Both the position numbers and the translations under genes were made by a program. The notes beneath the pieces were generated by a model. The model was not told the DNA's origin and made no database searches. It saw only the letters and a list, made by a program, of their open reading frames with translations. A stretch of 64,000 nt of DNA. Source: an uncultured bacterium. Lineage in GTDB: Bacteria; Muiribacteriota; Ozemobacteria; Ozemobacterales; Ozemobacteraceae. The DNA is taken from contig CALEDQ010000030.1 of NCBI GenBank assembly GCA_937949615.1, forward strand, positions 124,001 to 188,000. Direction: 5' to 3'. Numbering within the stretch: position 1 is the stretch's first letter; every line of letters starts with the position of its first letter. Positions 42,493 to 50,732 of this stretch are shown here, in pieces.

Positions 42493-43107
42493 ATGAGGAT
42501 GGCCATCACTCTTACCTGCCCTTCCTGCGGCAATCAGATCACGCAGGTTACCAGATCGTCTCAGATTCTGGTCTGCCCGGCATGCAACACTACCAGTTTT
42601 CTGCAGAACGGCAAGCTCGAAGATCTCGGGAAATCGGCTGTTCTTACCGATACTCCCAGTATTTTTCAGATTGGCCGAACTTTCAAACATAAAGACTGGC
42701 GATTCTCACCGGTCGGTCGTGTCAGATATGACTATGGCGACGGCTGGTGGGATGAATGGTTTGTCAGAAGCGATAACGGCAAAGAAGGCTGGGTATCGGT
42801 CGATGAGGGCGAAATTGCCATAGAAACCCTTGTCCAGGACAAACTGAACGTTCCGGCATACGAAACCCTAAAAATTGGCAGTGTTTTAAACATCAACCGC
42901 ATTCGCATGACGGTAATCGAAATGAACACTGCAACCATGGTCGGGGCTCAGGGTGAACTGCCCTTCAGGGCGGTTCCCGGTGAGAAATACGATTATATCG
43001 ATCTGCTTGGCCCCAAACGCGCATCATTTACCATCGAATACCAGACCGGCGGCATAGAATGTTACCGTGGGGTCTGGATCGACCCTTTCGAAATTTCTGA
43101 GGTGTGA
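42493..43107 (+). CDS. DUF4178-type protein with zinc ribbon (204 aa)
   Basis: Two CxxC pairs (C9/C12, C28/C31) form an N-terminal zinc ribbon. The rest is a DUF4178-like domain with aromatic-rich strands (VRYDYGDGWWDEWFV, GWVSVDEGEI). It is soluble, with no membrane segment. ATG 42493 lies very close to GGGGG; ATG 42499 (MAITLTCPSC) is an equally possible start. It opens a run of six or more genes ending in SpeD, and its stop is 2 bases before the next ATG. The function of DUF4178 is not established. Confidence 0.8.
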   Translation: MRMAITLTCPSCGNQITQVTRSSQILVCPACNTTSFLQNGKLEDLGKSAVLTDTPSIFQIGRTFKHKDWRFSPVGRVRYDYGDGWWDEWFVRSDNGKEGWVSVDEGEIAIETLVQDKLNVPAYETLKIGSVLNINRIRMTVIEMNTATMVGAQGELPFRAVPGEKYDYIDLLGPKRASFTIEYQTGGIECYRGVWIDPFEISEV

Positions 43108-43109
43108 CC

Positions 43110-44411
43110 ATGGCAACCGTAACCCAGCCTCTGAAACTGCGAAAGCTCAGCTGCACCCAGTGCGGCGGCTCGATTGAGCTGCGCGGGGGTCACAACGTCA
43201 GGTCGATCGTCTGCCAGTACTGCGGCTCATGTCTCGACAGCAAAGATCAATTCAAGCTGCTGCACAAATTTTTAAACCAGAAGCGGCCTTTCATGCCCAT
43301 CAAGGTTGGAGCGACCGCCAGACTCAGGGGCGTTCAGTTCACAACCATTGGTGTCATCCAGTATGAACAGAAAGAAGACGGCGAGGTCTATCGCTGGCTC
43401 GAATACCTGCTCTTTTCGCACACGCATGGCTATGCCTGGCTTTGCTATGAAGATGGGCACTACGTACTGATGCACGAGGTCAAGGATCTGCCCGAAACAC
43501 CGGTAGAAATTGTCAGCCCGCGCAAAACGAAATTCACAGTGCGTGACCACACTTTCAAAGTTTTTGAAAGTGCCGGAGCGCAAATTTCTTATGTAGAAGG
43601 CGAAATGACCTGGCAGGCAAAGCAGGGCGAAAAAATCATGTATATGGATGGCGTTTGCCCGCCCTATATGTATTCAATCGAAATGCGCGGCCAGGAACAG
43701 GAATTTTTCTGGGGCGAATACATCTCGACCAGTGAGATCAGTGAAGCGTTCAGAATCGAAGATATTCAACCGGTCACCGTCTTCTGCTGCCAGCCTTTCG
43801 CAGCCAACCCGACTTTCGCTGCCATGTCACAGGGCGCGCTTCTGTCAGCCGGTCTGGCGTTGCTGATGTATTTTTTCATTTCTTCGAGCGGCACCCCGGT
43901 AATGCATCATCAATTCGGCAATCAGCTTTTTTCGGAGGGCGAAACCTCGAAAGAATTCAAGGTTGACGCGCCTGGTTCACTTTACGGTATTTCGGTCAAC
44001 ACACCGAATCTCAAAAATGCCTGGTCATTTTTTGATGTCAAGGTGGTCGACCAGAAAGAAGAAAACCAGCTTTTCAACATGCCGACCGCTCTGGCCTTCT
44101 ACGAAGGCTATGAAGATGGTGAATACTGGTCAGAAGGTGACACTGAAGTCGTTTCCTACTTCCGGATTCCTGAATCCGGTGATTATAAGCTTTCAGTAGA
44201 AGGGGAAGGGGCGACTGGTGAATCTGAACAGCCGGCACCCGACTTTTCGCTCGGCAATGTCAATGTTTCTATCCGCAAAGGTGTTCGCCTTGGCCATTAC
44301 ACGCTGGCCTGGTTTTTTACCTGTCTGCTGCTCGCCGTTCCTTACTTTTTCAAGGCACTCAGCTTTGAACAGAAGCGATGGCAGGATGACGACGACGAGG
44401 ACGACGACTGA
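43110..44411 (+). CDS. DUF4178-type protein with zinc ribbon and membrane segments (433 aa)
   Basis: GAGGTG, 5 bases before ATG 43110, favours that codon over the GTG 6 bases upstream. The N-terminal zinc ribbon is CTQCGG...CQYCGS. The middle (about 60-220) is the DUF4178-like domain and contains WLEYLLFSHTHGYAWLCYEDGH, matching the shorter upstream paralogue's wording. Two membrane helices follow (about 245-265 and 395-415) with an extracytoplasmic beta-rich domain between them. The C-terminus is a run of Asp/Glu. It is thus a membrane partner of the 204-aa paralogue. The ATGA overlap couples it to the next gene. Confidence 0.8.
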   Translation: MATVTQPLKLRKLSCTQCGGSIELRGGHNVRSIVCQYCGSCLDSKDQFKLLHKFLNQKRPFMPIKVGATARLRGVQFTTIGVIQYEQKEDGEVYRWLEYLLFSHTHGYAWLCYEDGHYVLMHEVKDLPETPVEIVSPRKTKFTVRDHTFKVFESAGAQISYVEGEMTWQAKQGEKIMYMDGVCPPYMYSIEMRGQEQEFFWGEYISTSEISEAFRIEDIQPVTVFCCQPFAANPTFAAMSQGALLSAGLALLMYFFISSSGTPVMHHQFGNQLFSEGETSKEFKVDAPGSLYGISVNTPNLKNAWSFFDVKVVDQKEENQLFNMPTALAFYEGYEDGEYWSEGDTEVVSYFRIPESGDYKLSVEGEGATGESEQPAPDFSLGNVNVSIRKGVRLGHYTLAWFFTCLLLAVPYFFKALSFEQKRWQDDDDEDDD

Positions 44412-44593
44412 TGAATAAACTAGCTCTGATGTTCGCCGGTATTTTCAGCCTGATTACGGTTCTGGCCATAGCAACCGATTTTATGCGACCGGAAGGTTTT
44501 TCAACAACACCGCAGGTCCGTAGGGAAAAAAACATTCGTGAACGCAGTGTTTACACGAATGGCGGGCACCGCGGTTTTATGCATGGCAAGTAA
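44411..44593 (+). CDS. Small membrane protein in polyamine cluster (60 aa)
   Basis: The start overlaps the preceding DUF4178 gene's stop. One N-terminal hydrophobic helix (about 4-22) is followed by a basic, polar tail with Gly and Asn (NGGHRGFMHGK). I do not recognise a family. It is short, but the coupling and the place in the cluster support it. Confidence 0.6.
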   Translation: MNKLALMFAGIFSLITVLAIATDFMRPEGFSTTPQVRREKNIRERSVYTNGGHRGFMHGK

Positions 44594-44646
44594 TTCTGTC
44601 TGCGCCTGGCGCAGATCATCATAATATAATCTGGAGCAGAAACAAA

Positions 44647-44871
44647 ATGGGAACCAACATCGCAGATCTTTCGGCCGGCCCGATTCTTTCAACGATAGCT
44701 TATTCGCTGATCGGTCTGGTAATTTATATCATCGCCTTCTGGCTAATCTGCAAGATTTCGCCATTTTCAGTGCGCAAGGAAATCGAGATCGACCAGAACA
44801 CCTCTCTTGGTATCATCATTGGGTCGGTCATGATCGGCCTTTCCATCATCATCGCTTCAGCTATGCACTGA
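44647..44871 (+). CDS. DUF350-family membrane protein (74 aa)
   Basis: A two-helix inner-membrane protein (helices about 12-34 and 50-72) of the type seen in single-unit DUF350 proteins such as E. coli YjfL (which has more copies). An acidic loop (VRKEIEIDQNTSLG) joins the helices and the C-terminal helix starts with LGIIIGSVMIG, a typical DUF350 stretch. DUF350 proteins are repeatedly found beside polyamine-ligase or polyamine-synthase genes, as here. A hairpin, TCTGCGCC/GCGCAGA, is in the gap before the start. Confidence 0.75.
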   Translation: MGTNIADLSAGPILSTIAYSLIGLVIYIIAFWLICKISPFSVRKEIEIDQNTSLGIIIGSVMIGLSIIIASAMH

Positions 44872-44933
44872 TTCACAGCATTTTCGTTTAACAGCGGGCT
44901 TTCTACCATCTGAAAGCCTGAAAGGGCACAACT

Positions 44934-46475
44934 TTGCAGGTTTTTCTCTTAACCGCGGTATTTCTTATTGCCGTCTGCGGGCTGGTTTATCAGCTGCTCG
45001 CCGGCACCATTTCGAGTTATCTCGTCGGCGACTCGGTTTATCAGTTTTCGCTGGTCATCGGCCTGTTCATGAGTTCGATGGGGCTTGGCTCTTTTTTGTC
45101 GCGCTTCATCAACGACAAACTGCACGACTGGTTCGTGCTCGTCGAAATATTGACCGGTATGGCCGGTGGTTTGAGCTCGATTGTGCTGTTCATAGCCTTT
45201 GCCCGCATCGATAATTACACACCGTTTCTTCTGCTGGTCTCGATAACCATAGGCACGTTGATCGGCCTTGAACTGCCGATAATTCTGCGCATTGTCAAAG
45301 AACACAACACCCTGAAAATAGTGGTTTCGAACGTCATGACCGTAGACTACGCCGGGGCCCTGTTTGCATCGCTGCTGTTTCCGATCATTCTGGTGCCGCA
45401 ACTGGGACTGGTTCGCACCGGGCTGATGTTCGGCACCATGAATGTGGCGGTGGCGGCCTCGGCAATTTATGTATTCAGAGAACGTCTTAAATCGCGCAAC
45501 AGTCTGATAGCCCTGGCAACAACAGGCATCATTCTTCTGGGCACCTGTTTCGTCTATGCCGACCACATTTCTACTTTCACTGAAGATACTCTTTACAAAG
45601 ACGAAATCATTTATTCGACGACGTCGCCATATCAGCGCGTCGTTGTCACCCGCACCAAAAATGATATTCGCATGTTCATCAACGGCAGTATCCAGTTCAG
45701 CAGTCAGGATGAATACCGTTACCATGAAGCCCTGGTTTTTCCGGCAATGGCTTCGGCCCATTCGCGCCGCAATATTCTGGTTGTCGGTGGCGGTGACGGC
45801 CTGGCCGCCCGCGAGATACTCAAGTTTGCCGAAGTCGAAAAGATCACCATTGTCGATATCGACCCGGCCATCACGACTTTCGCCCGAGACAACCTGTTGA
45901 TGCGTGATCTCAACAAAGACTCGATGCGCAACCCCAAAACCTTGATCGTTAACGACGACGCCTGGAAATACCTCGAAAATGTTCAGGAAATGTTTGACGT
46001 AATCGTCATCGACCTGCCTGACCCCGATAATCTGTCGCTGAGCCGCCTCTATTCAAAAACCTTTTACCGTCTGCTGGCAGGCAAACTTGCACGCGGCGGC
46101 AAAATTGTAACCCAGGCAACCTCGCCTCTCTATGCCCACAAAGCCTTCTGGTGTATCTACAACACCTTCGCTGCCATCGAAAACCCTCTTTTTAAAAGCG
46201 ACACAGCCTCCGAAACCGTTTATATGCAGCCGGAAGCGTATCACTGCTATGTTCCGTCATTTGGCAGCTGGGGGTTTGTCATGGCTTCGAATGCCCCTTT
46301 CAACTGGCAGAACATCGAGATTGCCGTGCCGGCAAAATTTGTGAATAACGACTTCCTCAAAGTAATGAACCGCTTCCCGCCAGACATTGCCAGAATCGAA
46401 ACCGATATAAATACTATCGATACTCATGTTGTCAAGTCATACTACGAAGAAGGCTGGGAAAAATGGGCCCTTTGA
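44934..46475 (+). CDS. speE: Membrane-anchored spermidine synthase-like protein (513 aa)
   Basis: TTG start. The N-terminal half (about residues 1-215) has six or seven membrane helices, similar to PatA/YfcH-type membrane spermine/spermidine synthase fusions; the C-terminal half is an aminopropyltransferase-like Rossmann domain. This includes SSQDEYRYHEALVFPAM (substrate strand), VVGGGDGLAAREILK (decarboxylated AdoMet binding), TIVDIDPAITTFARD and VIDLPDPDNLSL (catalytic Asp region). It would make a polyamine at the membrane face from decarboxylated AdoMet, supplied by SpeD encoded 20 bases downstream. The amine acceptor is not evident. Confidence 0.85.
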   Translation: MQVFLLTAVFLIAVCGLVYQLLAGTISSYLVGDSVYQFSLVIGLFMSSMGLGSFLSRFINDKLHDWFVLVEILTGMAGGLSSIVLFIAFARIDNYTPFLLLVSITIGTLIGLELPIILRIVKEHNTLKIVVSNVMTVDYAGALFASLLFPIILVPQLGLVRTGLMFGTMNVAVAASAIYVFRERLKSRNSLIALATTGIILLGTCFVYADHISTFTEDTLYKDEIIYSTTSPYQRVVVTRTKNDIRMFINGSIQFSSQDEYRYHEALVFPAMASAHSRRNILVVGGGDGLAAREILKFAEVEKITIVDIDPAITTFARDNLLMRDLNKDSMRNPKTLIVNDDAWKYLENVQEMFDVIVIDLPDPDNLSLSRLYSKTFYRLLAGKLARGGKIVTQATSPLYAHKAFWCIYNTFAAIENPLFKSDTASETVYMQPEAYHCYVPSFGSWGFVMASNAPFNWQNIEIAVPAKFVNNDFLKVMNRFPPDIARIETDINTIDTHVVKSYYEEGWEKWAL

Positions 46476-46494
46476 AGCAGACAGGCAGACGCCG

Positions 46495-46860
46495 ATGACC
46501 AGACCCGATTCGATTCACATCATTGCCGACTTCAGCAATTGTCAGCCAGAGCTGCTTGAATACAGTCATACCGGTGAAATGATTCTGCACAAAGCAATCG
46601 AAATCAGTGGTTTAAGTTGTGTTCTGATAAGATCGCATCAGTTCGAACCATCCGGTTACACGGCAGCGGCTCTGCTGACCGAGTCTCACATCACTCTGCA
46701 CACATGGCCCGAGCATCTGGGGGTGCAGATCGATATTTTCACCTGCGGCAGTCATGAAAAAGCCAGAAAAGCCTATGACATACTGAAAGAAGAATTCAAG
46801 CCCGGCCAGATTGCAGAAAAAATTCTTTTCCGACGCCTTAACAGTCTTGCCGAGGCATGA
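46495..46860 (+). CDS. speD: S-adenosylmethionine decarboxylase proenzyme (SpeD)
   Basis: I take ATG 46495 as the start, 19 bases after the aminopropyltransferase stop, giving 121 aa. The self-cleavage site is at Glu63-Ser64 within TESHITLHTWPE, where Ser64 becomes the pyruvoyl cofactor; the later Cys lies in IDIFTCG. Its size matches class 1B bacterial and archaeal SpeD enzymes. It makes decarboxylated AdoMet for the SpeE-like neighbour, so the pair forms a complete aminopropyl donor/transfer unit. Confidence 0.93.
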   Translation: MTRPDSIHIIADFSNCQPELLEYSHTGEMILHKAIEISGLSCVLIRSHQFEPSGYTAAALLTESHITLHTWPEHLGVQIDIFTCGSHEKARKAYDILKEEFKPGQIAEKILFRRLNSLAEA

Positions 46861-46880
46861 TTTTTCACAGGCCACCAATT

Positions 46881-46913
46881 AAGCACCAACAGTTGATTTT
46901 CGGTTGCTTTTTC
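46881..46913 (+). terminator. Weak hairpin plus T run after speD
   Basis: AAGCA(CC)AAC can pair with GTTGCTT, with a 2-base bulge, and TTTTTC follows. It is a plausible but imperfect intrinsic terminator of the polyamine cluster. Confidence 0.35.
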
Positions 46914-46957
46914 AACAAAAAAAACATAAGCTTTACAATGAAACAACTGGAGGAACT

Positions 46958-47113
46958 ATGAGAAACTGGGATAACTACATCTACGGCTTTGCCGGTGCAG
47001 CCCTCGGTGCTCTTGGCTTTCTTTTTCTCATTCTCGGGGCTGGCTGCCTGCTCGGCTCATTCGCAGCAATTGTCGTAACCATCAAGAAAAAAACAGGCTT
47101 CCAGCTTTTCTGA
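46958..47113 (+). CDS. Small membrane protein (51 aa)
   Basis: ATG 46958 follows GGAGG by 6 bases, a strong site; longer frame beginning upstream lacks this. The protein is one or two hydrophobic helices, rich in Gly, Ala and Leu (AGAALGALGFLFLILGAGCLLGSF), with a short basic C-terminus (KKKTGFQLF). Family unknown. It lies between the polyamine cluster and the hybrid kinase. Confidence 0.6.
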   Translation: MRNWDNYIYGFAGAALGALGFLFLILGAGCLLGSFAAIVVTIKKKTGFQLF

Positions 47114-47136
47114 ATAAAACTTAAAAGCTGATCTGC

Positions 47137-50100
47137 ATGCTCGCATTATCTGACATTTTTCTTCTATTACCAGGATACTACGTCTATCTCGGCGGAGTGT
47201 TTCTGATAATTCTCAGCGCGCTGCTCAATTCAGCCTCTCCAGCCTTAAAAGAGCAACTGAAACTTAACTGGCTGACCCTCGGAGTTTTTGCCTCAGGATT
47301 GAGCAGAATTCTGATGGCGTTCGATTCCCTTTTTCCTGAGAGCTTTTTTCTCTGGTTCGAAGCTTCGGTTCGCCTCGCCGGCTCACTTTTCATCGCGGAA
47401 TTTTTCAGAAAATCATGGTTCAGCGAAGAAGAAACACTGCCGGCATATCTGCTTCATATCCCTCTGGCAGCAATAATTACCGGGTTATACCTGGTTAACG
47501 GCGGACACGCCTATGCCATTCTGATAACTGTTTTCTTCCTGGTAAAATGTATTGCTCTGCTAGCCGGCTTTAAACTGGCCAGAAAACTGGCTGCAGAAAA
47601 CCGTCTGGTTGCAAGTTCCGGCTTTCTGCTCGCAATCGGTTCAGTCATGGTTCAGACCATTCTGCATCTGGCGACAGTTACCCGCGAAAATTATCTGATA
47701 CAACTGTCGGATTGGTCCATCCGCCTGATTCTTTACCTTGATCTGATCATTTTGCTAAGCATTTCAGCACTGCTTATCGCCGCCAGATATTTTCGCGAAA
47801 AGGTCGGGAAAATTTCAGAGCAGACATCTTTCAGCCGGCTGGCTCCTGCCGTAATCTTTATTTCTATTATCCTTGTAACTGTATTTGGCCTGCGCTTATC
47901 GCACTCAATGGCTTTGCAGCAGAATCAGCATGCAACCCTGACCCTCGAAAAGGCCATTCAATTGCTTTCCAAGATCGTTGATCAGCGCTTCGCATTTGCG
48001 TCAACCTCGTCGGTAATCATGGGGTCCTCTCCCGTCATGTCAGATTATTTTACCAGCCGCACTCCCGCAGACCTGGAGCGACTGAACCGTTATTTAAAGA
48101 ACTTTACCGCCAACAATCCCGGAGCCATCTGCTATGTAATGGACCTCAACGGCATTGTTCATGCTTCATCAGACCTTGAGCATCTTTTCATCGGCAAAGA
48201 TCTTTCATTTCGCGATTATTTCAAATCGGCGATTCAGGGCAAATCAGGAGTACAGATCGACATTGGCGTTTTGACCAGCACTCTTGGCTTTTATTCAAGC
48301 TACCCGATACGTGGGCCTGACAATAAGGTAATCGGAGTTTGTGCCGTCAAGCGCAACCTCGACGACCTCGACAAAACCCTGAGGCTCTATCACCCAGCCA
48401 TGATCATTGACGCTACCGGAACGGTTTTCCTTTCGAGCGATTATTCGTATCTTGGCCGCAGAGCTGTAATTGGCAACAAAACCACCAGAAGCATCTCTTC
48501 ACTCAAAGAGTTTCCTGAACTGCGGTTTCCGGAAATTGAGGCTTCCCGATACCTTCTCGGCGTAGAACCTTTGCAGACACTTAACAGCAAAGTTCTGATG
48601 CTGATGGAATCGAATGTGCGCAACAATCAGATCTGGGTATTGATGGTAATTCTTCTGATTGTCATTATTTTTGTCGTTATTCTTAACGGAATTACGCGCA
48701 CTGCAGAAGCAATGCGTTCACTTGAGGTTGCGCAGAATCGTTTCAAGACCCTTTTTGAAAACGCGCCGGAGAGTATTTTTGTCGTTTCTCTTGTGACGTT
48801 GAAGATAATTGAAGCCAACCAGAGCATGCTGCGCCAGTTTCAGCTGTCACAGTCGGCGATCGGCATGAATTATTTCGATCTGATGCCAACGAAAAAGCGC
48901 AATTTAACCAATTCCTGGCACAGTGCTTCGAAAAAAATGTTCAAGCATGAGCGCGAATTCAGAAAACAGAACGGTGAAATTTTTTCGGCTGAAGTCACCG
49001 GCGCCATTATGGAATTCAACAGGGAAAGAGCCCTATTGCTGATTCTGCACGATATCACCATGCACCGCGAAATCGAATCACGGCTCAGAGAAGCCAAAAA
49101 TGCCGCCGAAGAAGCCAACGCTCTTAAAGGTCGCTTCTTTGCCAATGCCAGCCATGAAATCAGAACGCCAATGACTGCAATTATCGGCCTGACAGAGCTT
49201 GCTGCCTCGAACTGCGCTGATGATCGCCAGAAACATATGCTTGAGTTGATCAGAGCTTCCAGCAAATCAATGCTGACGCTTCTCAACGACATTTTCGACC
49301 TGGCGCAGATTGCATCAGGAAAGCTCACCATCAATCCGGTTCAATTCAATCTGCACCTGCTGCTGAAAGATCTCGTCGAAATCATTCAGTTTCAGGCCGA
49401 AAAAAAATCAGTTCGCACTGTTCTGAGAATCAGCCCGGAAGTCCCGGAAATGGTTATCTCAGACCCCGATCGCATTCGCCAGATTCTGCTTAATCTTCTT
49501 ACCAACGCGATCAAGTTTGCCCACCACGGTGAAGTAAAGTTGACCACCTCGCTGCTAAAAACCGCACAATCAGCTTGTATCATTGAGTTCTCGGTTTCCG
49601 ATTCCCGGGCAGGGAGCTCTGAACAGATGCAGAAGAACCTTTTTGGCGCCTTCGTTTTCAACGACCCATACATAAAAGACGAAAAGCGCGACAACAGTCT
49701 AGGACTGTCGATCAGCAAGCAATTGATCGACCTTATGGGTGGCAAAATCAGGGTTGAAGCAAACGTAGAAGAAGGCACCACCTTCAAGGTTTCAATACCG
49801 GTAACCATAAAGTCAATTGCCGCCGCTCAGCTGCCCGAAGCGACTGCGAGCACAAATCTCATCAGAAACGGCCACCCACTTAATTTCCTTATCGCAGATG
49901 ACAACGAAATCAATCTTTTCCTCGCCAGTTCGATAATCGAAAAATTCAACGGCACCTCGGTATGCGTAAGCGATGGTATTGAAGCCATCGCAGCCCTGAA
50001 AGAAAACAGTTTCGACGCTATTCTGATGGATATTCAGATGCCACGCATGGATGGCATCGCGGCTCTCAGGGAAATCCGCAAAATGCCGTCACCGGCGGCA

Positions 50101-50661
50101 GAGATTCCCGTCATAGCCATCAGTGCTTTCGCCTCTGAACAGGAAAAAAACATGGCCAGAGACGCCGGCGCGCAAAGTTACATCAGCAAACCCTACTTTC
50201 CTGAAGATCTGCTGAAAGTAATTTCTGAACTTTTCACGGACAAGGCCGCCGAAGGCGCTGAACAGGCTCCAACAACCGAAGAAACTGTTATTAAATCGGC
50301 CACCAGCGGTCTCAGGCAGATTAACCGCAGCGAACTCGAACTGCGCGTTCTGAAAAAACCAGAAAACATTCTGCAGATAAATGAAATCTTTCAGCGTCGT
50401 TCCGGCATTCTTCAGAAAGATCTTGAAGATTGCATCGGCACAGGCAGCAGTGAACGTCTGCGTGAGACCGCACACTCGATCAAGGGGCTCGCCGGCATGT
50501 TGGCCGCCGCCAACGCTTTTGAACTGGCCAGAGAGATTGAATTTTTGAGTCGTGACGGCAAGTTCGACGAAGCCGTTGCTCATATCCCCGAGCTCAAAAA
50601 GCTTCTCAATGAAATTGCCGAAGACCTCAGCCTTCTTAAAAACGAAATTGAGCAGAAGTAA
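47137..50661 (+). CDS. Hybrid histidine kinase: membrane region, Cache, PAS, HisKA, REC, HPt (1,174 aa)
   Basis: Order: about seven hydrophobic helices (residues 1-245), TM then extracytoplasmic dCache-like domain (about 265-485), TM (about 490-512), PAS (about 525-640), HisKA with FANASHEIRTPM (His673), HATPase_c (about 780-910), REC with LMDIQMPRMDG (Asp965), and C-terminal HPt with AHSIKGLAGM (His1113). The N box (NLLTNAIKF) is intact, but the G1 box reads SDSRAGSS where DTGxG(I) is usual, and the G2 region is NSLGLS. ATP binding may be weakened. No separate response regulator is adjacent, so output must leave through the HPt relay. Ligand unknown. Confidence 0.9.
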   Translation: MLALSDIFLLLPGYYVYLGGVFLIILSALLNSASPALKEQLKLNWLTLGVFASGLSRILMAFDSLFPESFFLWFEASVRLAGSLFIAEFFRKSWFSEEETLPAYLLHIPLAAIITGLYLVNGGHAYAILITVFFLVKCIALLAGFKLARKLAAENRLVASSGFLLAIGSVMVQTILHLATVTRENYLIQLSDWSIRLILYLDLIILLSISALLIAARYFREKVGKISEQTSFSRLAPAVIFISIILVTVFGLRLSHSMALQQNQHATLTLEKAIQLLSKIVDQRFAFASTSSVIMGSSPVMSDYFTSRTPADLERLNRYLKNFTANNPGAICYVMDLNGIVHASSDLEHLFIGKDLSFRDYFKSAIQGKSGVQIDIGVLTSTLGFYSSYPIRGPDNKVIGVCAVKRNLDDLDKTLRLYHPAMIIDATGTVFLSSDYSYLGRRAVIGNKTTRSISSLKEFPELRFPEIEASRYLLGVEPLQTLNSKVLMLMESNVRNNQIWVLMVILLIVIIFVVILNGITRTAEAMRSLEVAQNRFKTLFENAPESIFVVSLVTLKIIEANQSMLRQFQLSQSAIGMNYFDLMPTKKRNLTNSWHSASKKMFKHEREFRKQNGEIFSAEVTGAIMEFNRERALLLILHDITMHREIESRLREAKNAAEEANALKGRFFANASHEIRTPMTAIIGLTELAASNCADDRQKHMLELIRASSKSMLTLLNDIFDLAQIASGKLTINPVQFNLHLLLKDLVEIIQFQAEKKSVRTVLRISPEVPEMVISDPDRIRQILLNLLTNAIKFAHHGEVKLTTSLLKTAQSACIIEFSVSDSRAGSSEQMQKNLFGAFVFNDPYIKDEKRDNSLGLSISKQLIDLMGGKIRVEANVEEGTTFKVSIPVTIKSIAAAQLPEATASTNLIRNGHPLNFLIADDNEINLFLASSIIEKFNGTSVCVSDGIEAIAALKENSFDAILMDIQMPRMDGIAALREIRKMPSPAAEIPVIAISAFASEQEKNMARDAGAQSYISKPYFPEDLLKVISELFTDKAAEGAEQAPTTEETVIKSATSGLRQINRSELELRVLKKPENILQINEIFQRRSGILQKDLEDCIGTGSSERLRETAHSIKGLAGMLAAANAFELAREIEFLSRDGKFDEAVAHIPELKKLLNEIAEDLSLLKNEIEQK

Positions 50662-50732
50662 CTCTGGCACATTAATTGCTTAGATTGCACTTTTTTTATT
50701 TTCACTGCGCAAAAATTGAACCGGAGAAGCAG

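Noticed and set aside
44949..45761. 270-codon open frame on the minus strand
   Set aside because: Antisense to the membrane spermidine synthase-like gene, with no start signal.
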